64,000 bases of DNA from Multifurca ochricompacta (Eukaryota > Basidiomycota > Agaricomycetes > Russulales > Russulaceae), in assembly GCA_022496185.1 (NCBI GenBank), contig WTXG01000129.1, positions 42,437-106,436 on the forward strand, written 5' to 3'. Below the pieces are notes generated by a model, which did not search any database, was not told where the DNA came from, and saw only the letters and a list, made by a program, of their open reading frames with translations. This document shows, piece after piece, positions 1-10,688 of the stretch. The position numbers were made by a program, and so were the translations under genes. Within the stretch, counting starts at the first letter, position 1; every line of letters begins with the position of its first letter.

Positions 1-1004
1 CGGCTCTTGAGCGGCACAGCGCCAAGCAAGTTTTTTGTAGTTGGGGTCGGGATGACGAAATGTGCTAGCTTCGGATATAAGTATTGTTTTGTATTGAAAA
101 TACTAGTGAAAAAAGGGTTGTCTATTCCGTGACAACCATCATCCCCGCCACATGTTGTGGAGCGAGCACAGGCATGTGTTGCGATTTGCGATTCAGCATT
201 GGAGGAGGGGAACTTATCACATATCACATTCTGCCGTCATGGCACTAGTGCTTTCAATGAACCCTCTCCCTTATTCGTGAACGTCCGACACTCAACTCGG
301 CTATTTATTACCCAACTGAACCACTGCGGAGTACGGATGTCTTTTCGCGCATGTAATTCCACTTATAATTCCGTTCTGGCAGGGATGAGAAATATACCAG
401 CATTTTTCATTTGTTGCGAACTGCTTCTGGGTCATAGCATGACACTCTTCAGGCAATAGTCGCTGGAACAACAGTTGGAGAACGTTTTACTGGACGCGAC
501 CACACTTCAACATGCCGTGAAGCATCTTGGTCACTTGGGAAGCGCTAATAGATCGTAGTGAAGCAGAAGCATCCTCGGACGTTCAAACAAACAGCTAATC
601 ATGTACGAGACAGTGAGGCTAAACCTAAATAAGGAATCTGCTCGGGTACTTCTTTACAACTCACCGGTCGACAGCAACTTGAATAAATCCCAGATGCCCG
701 TTCCTCATGGGAAAAAAATGGCACGTTCCGCACAATGACATGCCGATTTCTCCCATGTTCCATCCGTCGTATGGAGTTATGTCTAGTTGACTTTGGAACC
801 AGGAATTGAGACTCCAGGCTGAGTGCAAACACTCAAACCACAATACACTTACCCGTCATTACGATGCGAACGCTCCCTAGGAATCTTCAGGACTTACGTT
901 TCAGAGCGGTTTGCGTCTTCGAGGATGGGATATAAGATTCTCTGTCGCTCTGTCCACTGTACGGCAGTCCCCAATCCGAGTCAGTCGGAGCCCGTTCTCT
1001 TACC
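1..1004. other. Intergenic, no gene recognised
   Basis: I see no coding region with recognisable protein features here. The open frames are short and compositionally random. The last few hundred bases should contain the promoter and 5' leader of the aspartic protease that starts at 1005. Confidence 0.6.
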
Positions 1005-2574
1005 ATGTACTTCCTCGCTGCCTTTGTCCTTACCGCCCTGCTCTTGCTCGTGGAAGCTGCCCCACTAGGTGGCTCCTTTCCTGGACTGTCCATCTCCATC
1101 GCAAAGCGATCTGGGTTATGTGATGCTGATGGTATAGTCGATACTACTATTCTCCATGATCAAATCCTAAGCGTGCTAGCGTACGTGTTGTGTTAAATAT
1201 ACCCAAAGGTATTCACTTTATTTTATGGTCTTCCTATGCATATAGAAAGATCGACAGAGGTTTCGCGGCTTACCTGAAGAACGTCGGAAACCGTCATCCT
1301 CTGGCTGAATTCTTTGCTTTTGAGCGCCTAGACAAGCGTGGGAGCGGTGACTCCCTTGTTGATGACAACGCTTCGTTATGGTACGGCGAGATTTCTGTAG
1401 GAACTCCCTTGAAGACATTCACGGGTCAGTACTTATGATAGAACGCTTTGAACCTCCACTGATTCACCTCTCTTACAGTGGATTTTGACACTGGGAGCAG
1501 CGACCTATTTCTCCCTGGGGATCAGTGCGATTCAACCTGCTCTGGCCATACGATTTATGACACCAGAAAGAGCTCTACTGCGAAAGATCTTGGGAAATCG
1601 TTTCGTTTGAATTACGGCGATGGGTCATCTGTCAGGGGGGAACAGTACAGAGATACCGTGTCCATTTCCGGGTTGACAGTGCGCTATTATCTTTCATTCC
1701 AACATTCCTAATATAACCTCCTCTCAGGCTACTGGCCAGACTCTAGGTGCAGCGACAACCTACTCTAATGGTTTCCAAAGTAACCAGTTCCCTGCCGACG
1801 GTCTTCTTGGGATGGGTTTCGCGTCTATTTCTGCTTATAACGCACCACCGCTCTTCCAGTCTCTTGTCGCCCAGGGTCAAGTCGATCAGCAAATTTTTAG
1901 CTTTTACCTGGCTGAACAGGACTCTGAGCTCTATATTGGTGGCACAAATCCGAAGCACTACTCAGGTGACTTCACCTACGTACCCGTTACTAAGGAGGTT
2001 CGATAGCAGCAATTTCTCCGTAACGCGTCCCCTAACGGTGGCTTTGTATGCAGGGGTACTGGCAGGTTGATTTTGGTGGAGTCTCAGTGGATGGTTCCCA
2101 GGTTAAGCAGGGTGCCTCTTCAATAGTGGACACTGGAACCACCCTTATCATTGGTGATACTAACGGTATCGCGGCTCTCTTCGCTAAAATTCCTGGGTCT
2201 CGTCAGATAGACAATGGCCTGTATGCCAGTCTGTATTATCGCACTTATCGCCTATTCAAGTAGAAAACTAACACACACCCTAGTCCCTTGTAATTTCAAC
2301 GCCAAGATTTCAGTCAACTTTGGTGGTAAAGACTTTAATGTGGACCCGAAGATGTTCAACCTTGGGCCCATTGACCAGAGTTCAAATCTCTGCCTTGCTG
2401 GTGCGGCATCAAGCAATTCACTTGGTAAGAGTAGTTTTTTCCACTCATGTGTGTTCTCAATCAATCAAACCCGTAATTGCAGATTTCTGGATCTTTGGCG
2501 ATGTGTTCCTGCGAAATGTGTATACATCATTTGATGTCCACAACTCCCGCGTCGGTTTCGCGACTCTTGTATAA
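1005..2574 (+). CDS. Secreted pepsin-like aspartic protease (family A1), multi-exon
   Basis: This gene encodes an extracellular or vacuolar aspartic endopeptidase. The start at 1005 opens with a hydrophobic signal peptide (MYFLAAFVLTALLLLVEA), followed by a propeptide that ends near a Lys-Arg. The first catalytic motif, FDTGSSD, is at about 1484-1504. The flap region with YGDGSS is near 1611-1628. The second catalytic motif, VDTGTT, is at about 2127-2144, and the typical C-terminal IFGDVFLRNVYTSFD precedes the stop at 2574. Exon 1 is 1005-1114, intron 1 is 1115-1245, and further short introns lie near 1424-1480, 1677-1728, 2000-2050, 2222-2284 and 2425-2482. Both active-site aspartates and the Gly-rich strands are present and no frame is broken, so the gene looks functional. 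The A1 family is very common in fungi, and the substrate cannot be predicted from this sequence. Confidence 0.9.
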
Positions 2575-2987
2575 GCTTGGCTCAAGAGTTGTCTCTCTCC
2601 GAACTTTGCGCAGTCACACGCATGCACACTCGTTTTTTGTTGTTGTAGGTGTATTTGTCGCTCGTTTCAAAATGATACCCTCGTTTTTTGTCAACTATTC
2701 AGCATCTTTTGGATTGTCTGGATCATAGGAATTGAGAGCTTATATTTCTTATAATCATAAGTAGCGTGGCGGCCAAACCTTATCAGTTTCGGGTGGGATG
2801 ATGACCATCTAATCATTTCGATTGTGACGTGACTATATGACTGTGACCTTGTTGTGACTGCCGAATGACCTTATCCCTGTGCCTGTGTAATTTGATATGT
2901 ACTTACAGTATCAAAAATAATAATAATAAAATAACTCCTGTCCCTCATCCTCAGACCTCCATCGGCGGGCGGACAACGAACAGAGAC
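2575..2987. other. Intergenic between protease and methyltransferase
   Basis: This stretch should hold the protease 3' end and the promoter and leader of the downstream methyltransferase. I recognise no gene in it. An AT-rich run (ataataataataaaat) lies near 2916-2931. Confidence 0.5.
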
Positions 2988-5145
2988 ATGAGCCTTCACC
3001 TCCCTGCTACTTCTCTCGATATCACCGAAAATGAAATTGGATCAGGATCTGAGAGTGAGCCAAATGGAACCGATGCTGAGGAAACCTGGAGCGATTGGGT
3101 CTCCGACTCGCCAATTGATAGACAATGCAAATCCCTGTTCGAGGACAAGTTCCTTGCGTCCACGACAGAGGCACTAGATTATGACAAGAGAATACACGGG
3201 TTTGATCTGAACTCTTTCTGTAAAGAAAAAGGTTCTCCTATTCCCCCTGATTGCTATTTGGATGCCCCTAATGTGGAAGTTTACGTGCAGCGCTCGACTT
3301 TTATGATCGAGTTCGTCTGATAAACTACATCAGGAAGGAGGTATGTACATGTTCTCAAATACGATTTTAATGATTTAAAATTCCGCACAGAAACCTTCTG
3401 CGCAGAGTTTGCGAACTCTCAGTGGGAAGGAGTTTTCCTATGATGACTATCTGTTGCCTGTGATAGAAGATGATCCGCTTCTTCGTAAGTTCTACGCAAC
3501 GAGGAGCGTATGCCCTCTGATTCTGTATTAGTGGGTCCTCTGGACAGTTGGTCCGATAGTGAGGATGGCTCCAATTTATCAGCTCCCACTGACCTCGCGA
3601 CTGCTAATCGGAGAATCGCCACCCTCGAATTGAAATTAGCTGCCGCAAAGGAAGAGCTTACTCATTTCCGATTGTTAGTTCACCAGCGCATGGATACAGC
3701 TCATATTAGAGATGCTATCAACGCCCCTGATGGGCATATTGCGAGCCCTAGCAGGCGCGATGATGACTCTCATTACTTTGAGAGCTATGGAGAGAGCGGT
3801 AGGACCATCTTGCAGCACATAACTTCCCATGGTCTAATTATTACTTTTCTTCTGCAAGAAATTCATGCAGTGATGATCCAAGACAGAGTTCGAACCTCCT
3901 CCTATGCGTCCTTCATCATGACGAACGCCGATCTTTTCCAAAATGCGGTCGTTTTGGATGTGGGATGCGGGACAGGAATTCTATCTCTGTTTGCTGCTCG
4001 TGCAGGCGCAAAACGTGTCATCGCTATCGATGCGAGCGATATCGCGCTCAAAGCTAAACGCATTGTTGAAGCTAACGGTTACGAAAATGTTATAACGTGA
4101 GCCATTCTTACTAATCGTCCCGTTACCTTCAAACTCGTGTAGCGTCATCCAAGGAAAGGTAGAGGAGATCTCGCTTCCCGACGACATCTCTCACGTCGAT
4201 GTGATCGTTTCCGAATGGATGGGTTACGCCTTGCTATACGAGTCAATGCTGGATTCGGTGCTCCATGCACGAGATCGTTTTCTTAAACCCGCTGGGGTTA
4301 TGGCTCCAAGCCAGTGTAGAATGATGCTCTGTCTGAGCGAGGCGAGCGACATCTACAAAGAAAGAATAGGTTTCTGGAACGACATCTACGGTGCGCCCAC
4401 TCGTCGAACTTTGTCCTCCATTCATATCATTACAGGATTTGATCTCTCGGTGATGGGGGAGGAGGTTTTTACTGATGCTGTTGTTGACATCGTAGGACCT
4501 GACACAGTAATGAGCGAGCCGTATATGATCAAGGTACGATCATAACTGACATCCCCTGCCTCACATTTATGTCGCACACACAGGATCTCTATCTGAGAGA
4601 TATAACCACGAAGCAACTAGAATTCATGACACCCTTCTCACTTGTCTCGACTGCCGAACGACGCACAAAAATCCACGCACTTGTTCTTTACTTCGACGCG
4701 TTTTTCGAGGCAACAGGCTCCCCCGTCTCATCTAATACGGCTGTACGTGTAACCCGTGGTGGCGAAGGTGAACTTGCGGAGGTATGGCCGCTTGGTCGCA
4801 GACCCAGTGCGCTTCGGCGACAAAGCCTGAAAAGCAGGCAAGAGACCATAAGTTTCAGCACGGGACCTCGCAGTGTGCCCACACACTGGAAACATACAAT
4901 CTTCTTACTACGTGAACCAGTCGTGGTCACAGAAGGTGCAGTGTGCTTCTGGGCCAGAAACTTGAGGGGGCTAACACTCTAATTGCGTAGGAACCATTGT
5001 GGCAGGGACATTCCATTGCCGAAAGCGCGAAAATAACTCGCGAGAACTGGATGTTGAGGTGCACTATACAGTCAAGTCGGGCGCGAGCTCAGAGGGGATT
5101 GAAACACCTGGAGATGTAGTTGTGCAGATTTTTAAGGTACGATAG
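2988..5145 (+). CDS. Protein arginine N-methyltransferase, PRMT3-like, multi-exon
   Basis: The product transfers methyl groups from S-adenosylmethionine to arginines of proteins; PRMT3 orthologues act in the cytosol on ribosomal protein S2. Order along the gene: an acidic N-terminus with WSDWVSD, then a PRMT3-type zinc-finger-like segment in which the second Cys of the CxxC appears replaced (CKSL), then a coiled-coil-like stretch (3590-3690). Next come SAM motif I ([13 protein letters not shown], about 3952-3990), the double-E loop ([13 protein letters not shown], about 4210-4250), and the THW loop (VPTHW, about 4875). Introns supported by reading-frame rescue are 3232-3290, one after IRKE at 3340, one ending with AG at 3528, one near 3799-3860, 4097-4141, 4533-4584 and 4936-4990. 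The last exon runs to TAG at 5143-5145 and gives [12 protein letters not shown] followed by LDVEVHYTV, the family's C-terminal barrel end. All catalytic motifs are intact. Confidence 0.9.
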
Positions 5146-5965
5146 TGTATAGGCTGTGGCTGTGTTTAAGCCCGCCCGGGTATGTGCAACCGGTGTACTG
5201 GCCACTTTCTTTCCCACGGGTCTGTTTACATTTCTTGCGCAGTGTTCTTCGTGGATTATATATACGCGTTCGTCATCATTGGATCGTGCGCGTAAAAGTC
5301 CTTATATGCCGGTATTTTACCTGCTGCGTGCTGTGCGCGCAGTCTTTCGTCGCTTCCCGCGTGTTGGCGGGCGAGGCGAGCGACGAGGGGGTGAAATTGT
5401 AGGTTGCACCCCTTCCCGCCTGGATTCACTGACACACTCTTTCATCCTCAGGGTTTCAAGGCCAACAAACTGGTATGCGACCGTGGGCGTCCGGAACCCA
5501 TCTGGACTTCTCAGTCCAAGTGGTTGAGGAGGGCCCAGAGACTGCACGTGCTCTGCACAGCTCCCTAGGGTAGATGATAACATCTAAGACTTTAAAAGTC
5601 TGCACCTACCGGCTAAAGTACAAAGAATGCCGGACCCAAGGAACCAGAGGATGGTGCTGCCTTTCGAAATGCTGCAGAGCTGCCTGTATTGATGCACAAT
5701 CTGATACTTTTTTGAGGGGGAGGGGGAGGAATGACCCTTCTGTGGCGCCTGTATGACCCTGGACATGCAATGTCTGTCTCTCTCCCCACAAAATGAGTAA
5801 CCAGTGGGTGACTTTGCGCGCCCACGCCACAGATAAACTCCACATGGCTTCCCTGCAGTTTCGATCACCTGGATTTCTCTTGTCTACGAGAGCTCAAATA
5901 CCTCTTACATACCCCAACTCTTTCTAAAACATTTTTCTCGCTCTCACCTTGCATTCTCGTTAAAG
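5146..5965. other. Intergenic, no gene recognised
   Basis: No recognisable coding sequence. There is a GC-rich GGCGGGCGAGGCGAGCG stretch near 5367. The right end is the pyrimidine-rich leader of the small gene that starts at 5966. Confidence 0.5.
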
Positions 5966-6496
5966 ATGGATGATTCCAACCCGATGGCTTCAACCGCCTC
6001 CTTAATTTCTACCAATACAACTTCGTCTTCCTTTTCTCCCCAACAGAAAGCCAATGGCAAGCACTTGCCGGTAAAAAAGGACTACGCTGCCGCCCTTTCT
6101 GCGTTACAGAGCAAGTATGGCCTATCGGACGCATCCGCAACGTCCACGCCTGCCCCGCTCTCCTCCAATAAATCCTCCACTTCCAAACACCTATCGACTC
6201 CCAACAACTTTCCCAGCACTACACCGCCCTCATCCGCTAGCGCGGCTTCCGTTTCTGCGGAACGACAGAGGGCGGGGAGGACAGCAAAAAAGTTTTCCTC
6301 CCCTCTTGCCTTACTTCGCGCCAAATACCAGACAAGAAGTTCGTTGGTACCTTCCTCGTCGTCATCCCCATTAGCTGCGCTGGGTGGAGAACAGTCTGGA
6401 AGAAAGGAAGACAAGAAAATAAAGAAGGCTGATGCAGATACGGTATCGAAGCACATCAATGACGGAGGGATATACGGAAAGGTTGGGTTCACTTAA
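5966..6496 (+). CDS. Small Ser/Thr-rich protein with ALxSKYG-type motif, unknown function
   Basis: I do not recognise a named family. The 176-residue single-exon frame starts after a pyrimidine-rich leader typical of fungal genes. It is rich in Ser, Thr, Pro and Ala and looks disordered. Two short ordered segments stand out: YAAALSALQSKYGLSD (about residues 36-51) and LALLRAKYQ (about 112-120). A closely similar repeat (LASTYGWGG, LASRYGWAA) occurs in another small gene at 9177-9622, so the two may belong to one fungal family of short motif-bearing proteins. The end could be altered by a small intron (5'ss candidate at 6481, 3'ss candidate at about 6549) that would replace the last residues. 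Confidence 0.55.
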   Translation: MDDSNPMASTASLISTNTTSSSFSPQQKANGKHLPVKKDYAAALSALQSKYGLSDASATSTPAPLSSNKSSTSKHLSTPNNFPSTTPPSSASAASVSAERQRAGRTAKKFSSPLALLRAKYQTRSSLVPSSSSSPLAALGGEQSGRKEDKKIKKADADTVSKHINDGGIYGKVGFT

Positions 6497-7255
6497 ATGC
6501 TCCTTGGGAGATGGACAGGCCGCTAACGGCGTTGATTATGTGCCCCTAGGATACCTGACTCAACGTTGGTCACTGTACTTGGTCCAAACACCATAAAGCC
6601 CTAATTTTGGCTACAGTTCAGAGCGATTGGTTGTTTATTCTCTCTCCCTCCCTCTCTTCCCCCCTCCCCGCAACTAGATATTGGTACCACCATTTCAAAG
6701 TAGTAGGGCGGTGTATACGAGTTTTGGCGTTTCTGCTGTACATGTTAGGATACTACTTCGGGTTTTCACGGCGCTCCGGTTTGTGCCCCCTGAAGGTGTG
6801 AGCGGTTGATTTCTGAGAGCCATCAAATTGTTCAACAAACAAATTGTTGAGCTTAAAAGTCGCAAATTTGTGAGTCATGATACCTGCTATGCAGCATACT
6901 ATATAATAACCTTTTCGGAGGTATTTCTACACGAGGGACCGGTCGGAGCACGCAACACTGGCAAACAAAACGGGAACGATGACTCGACTTGTTCTGACCA
7001 GGAACCGCAATAATATTTGAAGGTTTCTCAACACATGTACGTGTACGCGGAAATAACCTGGTGCCTTACCTCTCAGCCTTGTGCACCGACAGTCCCTGTC
7101 AACGATCTCCGGCAGAATGATAGATTGCACCGCGCGCTCGCACCAGTCACTAGGGACATCAGTGGGCTGACTTCCATGGCCCTTGGACTCGCCCAAGCCA
7201 ATGTCAACACCGTGGTGCCAATGCTATGCTATTCCATCCTAATTCGTCCAATAAG
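6497..7255. other. Intergenic, no gene recognised
   Basis: No gene recognised. An imperfect inverted repeat (caaattgttcaacaaacaaattgttg) lies near 6825-6849. Confidence 0.5.
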
Positions 7256-8302
7256 CCCGTGAGTAGGGCTGCGCACCGTACCCGTACCTCACGGTATGGA
7301 CGGGTCCGTAGTACGGTTGCCGTACCCGTGCCGTACCAGCTCAAGTCAATCATCGAGACCGTCAAAAAAACGGCCGTCGACGGCATTGGACGGCATTGGA
7401 CGGCATTGACTGAATGAACTTTAATCTTGTCATTAAGCCACCAAAACTCAATCCAGGATAGTGTTAGCTAAATGTGGTAAAGATAAGAGATAAAATAAAC
7501 TAACTAATACTCACTTCAGTTTATGTGGTCAAAAAACTGAAGTGAACATGTACAGAGTAGCAACCTTTAATACTGCTCAAAGGATCATGACAATAAGGAG
7601 AACAAATATAGTTGTTTATATGTGACAAGACAGAAGGAATGTGTTGTGTGCGCAATGTGGAATTCTTTGTCTGAATCAGTTATCTGACACCTTTGGATTA
7701 TCTTATCAAAATCAATAGATTAAATCCACCCAGGAGCCCGGCTGTCCGGTCCCCAACAATCTGGTTGCTACCGGCCTGTCTCAACAGCAATTATTAAATC
7801 CAAAGAACAAAAACAATGCTCGATGGGTTGCTGACCACTGGAAAATGGGGATGGTGAGATAGGCTGGCTGTAAATTAGTGTATATGTTTATTTTATTTAT
7901 GATTTAATTTGCCTAATTATAATTGGTATATTTTGGTCTGCCAGAGTAGATCTGATAGTCGAGTTGTATGCTGTGCAGCAGCACTTGAACTGTGTTTTAC
8001 CTCCCTGTGAATACTTTGTTGATTAGACACAATCATTACTATCTTGGTTACTATAGCACACCCATTTACAGTACTTAACAATGCTTTTCATGTACAGTTC
8101 ACTTCGGTTTTGGCCATCATAACTGAAGTGACTATTCTCTTATCTTATCATCTGTAACTAATGCATACTAGTTAAAACTACCTATGCCTCAGGCAGTAAT
8201 ACCGTCTACTACTGTATACCGTAAAGCGGCCGTACCCGTCTTAATACCGTCAAATAGACAGCCGTTTTCGTAAAACAGAAGGCGCGCAGCCCTACCCGTG
8301 AG
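7256..8302. mobile_element. hAT-like non-autonomous DNA transposon with 8-bp target duplication
   Basis: The element body is 7264-8294 (1031 bp). It begins TAGGGCTGCGCACC and ends with the inverse (…GCGCAGCCCTA), giving an 11-bp perfect terminal inverted repeat. It is flanked by a perfect 8-bp direct repeat, CCCGTGAG, at 7256-7263 and 8295-8302. An 8-bp duplication plus a TAGGG-type terminus is characteristic of the hAT superfamily. No transposase frame is present, so the element is non-autonomous. Internally, subterminal GTACCCGT/CCGTACC motifs and a triple GGACGGCATT repeat (about 7380-7408) may be transposase-binding repeats. A related, partly deleted copy starts with the same terminus at 52554, and an internal portion recurs near 59225-59618. 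Confidence 0.85.
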
Positions 8303-9176
8303 GAGCAAGTCCATCCTTTAGCGCATCCTCCGTTCATCTAGGCAAGGGGTCTGTGAATTGGGTGCGCATCGCTATCGTTGGTATGAACGTGTGAGCAACT
8401 CACAGCTTCCCATTAAACTTTATTGGATGACTCGGATGAGGAGCTATTTGGCTTCACATTCCGATGCGTGTAGTTTAGACATACACGCTGTATTTGGTAT
8501 GATAATGATACATGGGTTCACTCCACTCTCGAGTTATTTCCAGTGCGATGTCTGATATGACATATTCGGGGGATCTAGACCTTCAACGACTCGGATTCGG
8601 AGGAACTAGCAATTTCTAACGGTACTGTGCTATGCAGGCACACCGGTGGGGAAGAACGGGCCGAAACATCCGAACATGGATCCATGGGCCCGTGTATCCG
8701 GATTTGTTGCCTCGTTGCCTGCCTCGTTCCCTGTGCATCGACGTCAAGATCATGAATTCATGAATCCATACACTACGTTATCCATAGCTAAGGTCCATCT
8801 ATCATTACCATGGCCACATAACCGGATATAGCAGTACTTTTCTCAGCCCACTTTGTTGCCGGTGGATAGGATTGAACGAAAAAGGCATTATCGCCGCAGG
8901 CTGCAGTACGTATGTGCCACGGCCACAGCCTCTCGAGTCATTTTGATTCTGACTGGGGACTAAGAAAACAAGTTCCTTCCGCTCACAGATTCGGACATCT
9001 TTAAGGTTCAAGTTTGTGCAACGCGCCAATGCATTTCTCTCTTTGCTTAAAAGCATGTAAGTGCGCGGTCTAATGGCCAGTATCTCAATCATCTTGCAGC
9101 TAAACCTCTCTCTACCTCTACTGTATCCAAACCAACTTCATCGCCTTTTCCATCTCATTGCGAACTCTTAACCAAG
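8303..9176. other. Intergenic, no gene recognised
   Basis: No recognisable gene. The right end is a CT-rich leader that runs into the small gene at 9177. Confidence 0.5.
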
Positions 9177-9622
9177 ATGTTCCGAAAGCGTAACTCACAG
9201 ACGACCAGCCCTTACAACAGTGCTTTGGGACGCGACTCTAGTATGTGGCACAACTTTGTTTACAAAATCTACGCGACCTGACTCGCGTCGGAAATCCAGA
9301 TAACACACTTGTCGACCCACAGCGATCGACAAAGAAGGGTGGGAAGCCTGATCCTGATGTCATATTTGGCACCCTCGCCTCCACGTATGGTTGGGGCGGG
9401 CATGTCCCTGCTCCGCTTCCAGAAAAGTCCAAGAAGAACGCGAGTAAACGATCGGCGCCGCCGCCGCCGCCGCCTCACACCCCCACCCCCACTTCCACGT
9501 CTCCTTCGCCCCCCCGCCAGCAAACTTTGACGCAGGCCCAGCGTGAACAAGCTGTCGCAGACCTCGCATCGAGGTATGGCTGGGCAGCTTCTTCCTTTCC
9601 CGGTTGCCGCTGGAAGATGTAG
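9177..9622 (+). CDS. Small Pro-rich protein with two LASxYGW motifs, unknown function, two exons
   Basis: The proposed product has 128 residues. Exon 1 is 9177-9240, intron 9241-9299 (59 nt, GTATGT donor, CTGAC branch-like site, CCAG acceptor) and exon 2 is 9300-9622; the joined frame is open. The protein starts MFRKRNSQ and carries FGTLASTYGWGG at about residues 46-57. A Lys/Pro-rich linker with a polyproline run follows, and a second copy of the motif, LASRYGWAASS, sits near the C-terminus. I do not recognise a named family. The spaced LxSxYG(W) motifs link it to the gene at 5966-6496. The intron and the motif duplication make a real gene likely; the function is unknown. Confidence 0.6.
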
Positions 9623-10196
9623 AGCCTTTCCGAGTGATTACTTTATGAAATCTCTTTTTAATAATTTCTGACTCCTCTGCGCGTGGCTGGAGACGCTCAG
9701 AGCTCGTACGCTGTGATCGAGCATTTTCATATATGCGGGAAATCGCTCTCTTGTGGCGAGCCCATATCCATAGTATTTAAATGCCCTTCAGGCATGAAGA
9801 ACTCTTATAGTATCTTTGATTACCTTGGTGGAAGCTCATGCGTTCTTAATATTCCCTCATGCCTACGATTACGATACCACTTGTATAGGACTGAATATGA
9901 ATAGTATTCCATTTTTATTCTGTGACTGACGGCTTGATACCTTTACCAGGAGCCTGTGGCTAACATTATAATCGAAGATAGCAGTCAGTTCGAGGTACTT
10001 CGGCACCTAGACGCACCTGACGGAGATCGGTTCATGAAGCGTTGACTGCCATTGAAAAGAAAAGTTATGCTGATCGACAATGAAGAGAAGTGAGCAGATA
10101 ATAATCACAAGTGACGTCTATGGCATTTCTATTGACTGAAAATTCGCCAGTAGTCTGGCGCACCACGTTTAATTTCCATGTCATGCGTCCCCCTGG
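9623..10196. other. Intergenic, no gene recognised
   Basis: No gene recognised. The right end is the insertion site of retrotransposon A, whose target duplication CGACG is at 10197-10201. Confidence 0.5.
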
Positions 10197-10201
10197 CGAC
10201 G

Positions 10202-10649
10202 TGTTACGACTCAACGATATTACGGCTTAACGACCAAACTATTCACAAGATTATCTCAAAGATCATCGCTTAATTTCATTCGCTTAATTTCATTCGCTTA
10301 ATTTCATTTAGTTCCTAATCATAATAAACCGCCTCGCTCCTACACATTCTATCTAAGACCCAACAACATATTCCATAGGTCGCCCCCCCCATGTCAGCCT
10401 CGCTCCCCATGTCGTCAGCCTCGCTCCCCATGTCAGCCTCGCTCAAGTCTCGTACCTATTTAAACCCCCATTTTCTTTCATAGTACCCTTAGTCTCGATC
10501 TCTTGTTTCCCCTAGAATTGTAACCTCCAGAATATCATATCTTTTTCTCTGCTTCGCCTAGCATGCTTAGCAGTCGTCTCACCACCCGAACTACGTCAGA
10601 CTGATCATCTGACATCGAACTCTATACGCTAAGCAGGTCAACTGTAACA
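10202..10649 (+). repeat. 5' LTR of chromovirus A
   Basis: 448 bp, TGTTACGACTC…CTGTAACA. It contains three tandem copies of a CTTAATTTCATTCG unit near 10267-10312 and tandem GCTCCCCATGTCAGCCTC-type units near 10389-10442. A TATA-like TATTTAAA lies at 10457-10464. The motif AGTCTCGATCT, 34 nt after the start of the TATA-like box, is complementary (one G-U wobble) to the primer-binding site just after the LTR. Confidence 0.9.
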
Positions 10650-10651
10650 TT

Positions 10652-10662
10652 AGATTGAGACT
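10652..10662 (+). promoter_or_regulatory. Putative self-primer binding site of chromovirus A
   Basis: AGATTGAGACT, two bases after the LTR end. It is complementary to AGTCTCGATCT at 10491-10501 inside the LTR, with one mismatch that becomes a G-U pair in RNA. The position near the expected transcript start suggests Tf1-type self-priming rather than tRNA priming. Confidence 0.6.
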
Positions 10663-10688
10663 AATAGAACCCCCCGAACGAACAGATA

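Noticed and set aside
157..459. 100-residue frame at the left edge
   Set aside because: No domain, no intron or leader signals, random composition.
6117..6374. Arg/Pro-rich frame overlapping the small gene at 5966
   Set aside because: Alternative frame of the low-complexity gene.
10267..10312. Short tandem repeats as a CRISPR-like array
   Set aside because: Three direct CTTAATTTCATTCG units without spacers, inside a retrotransposon LTR of a eukaryote.
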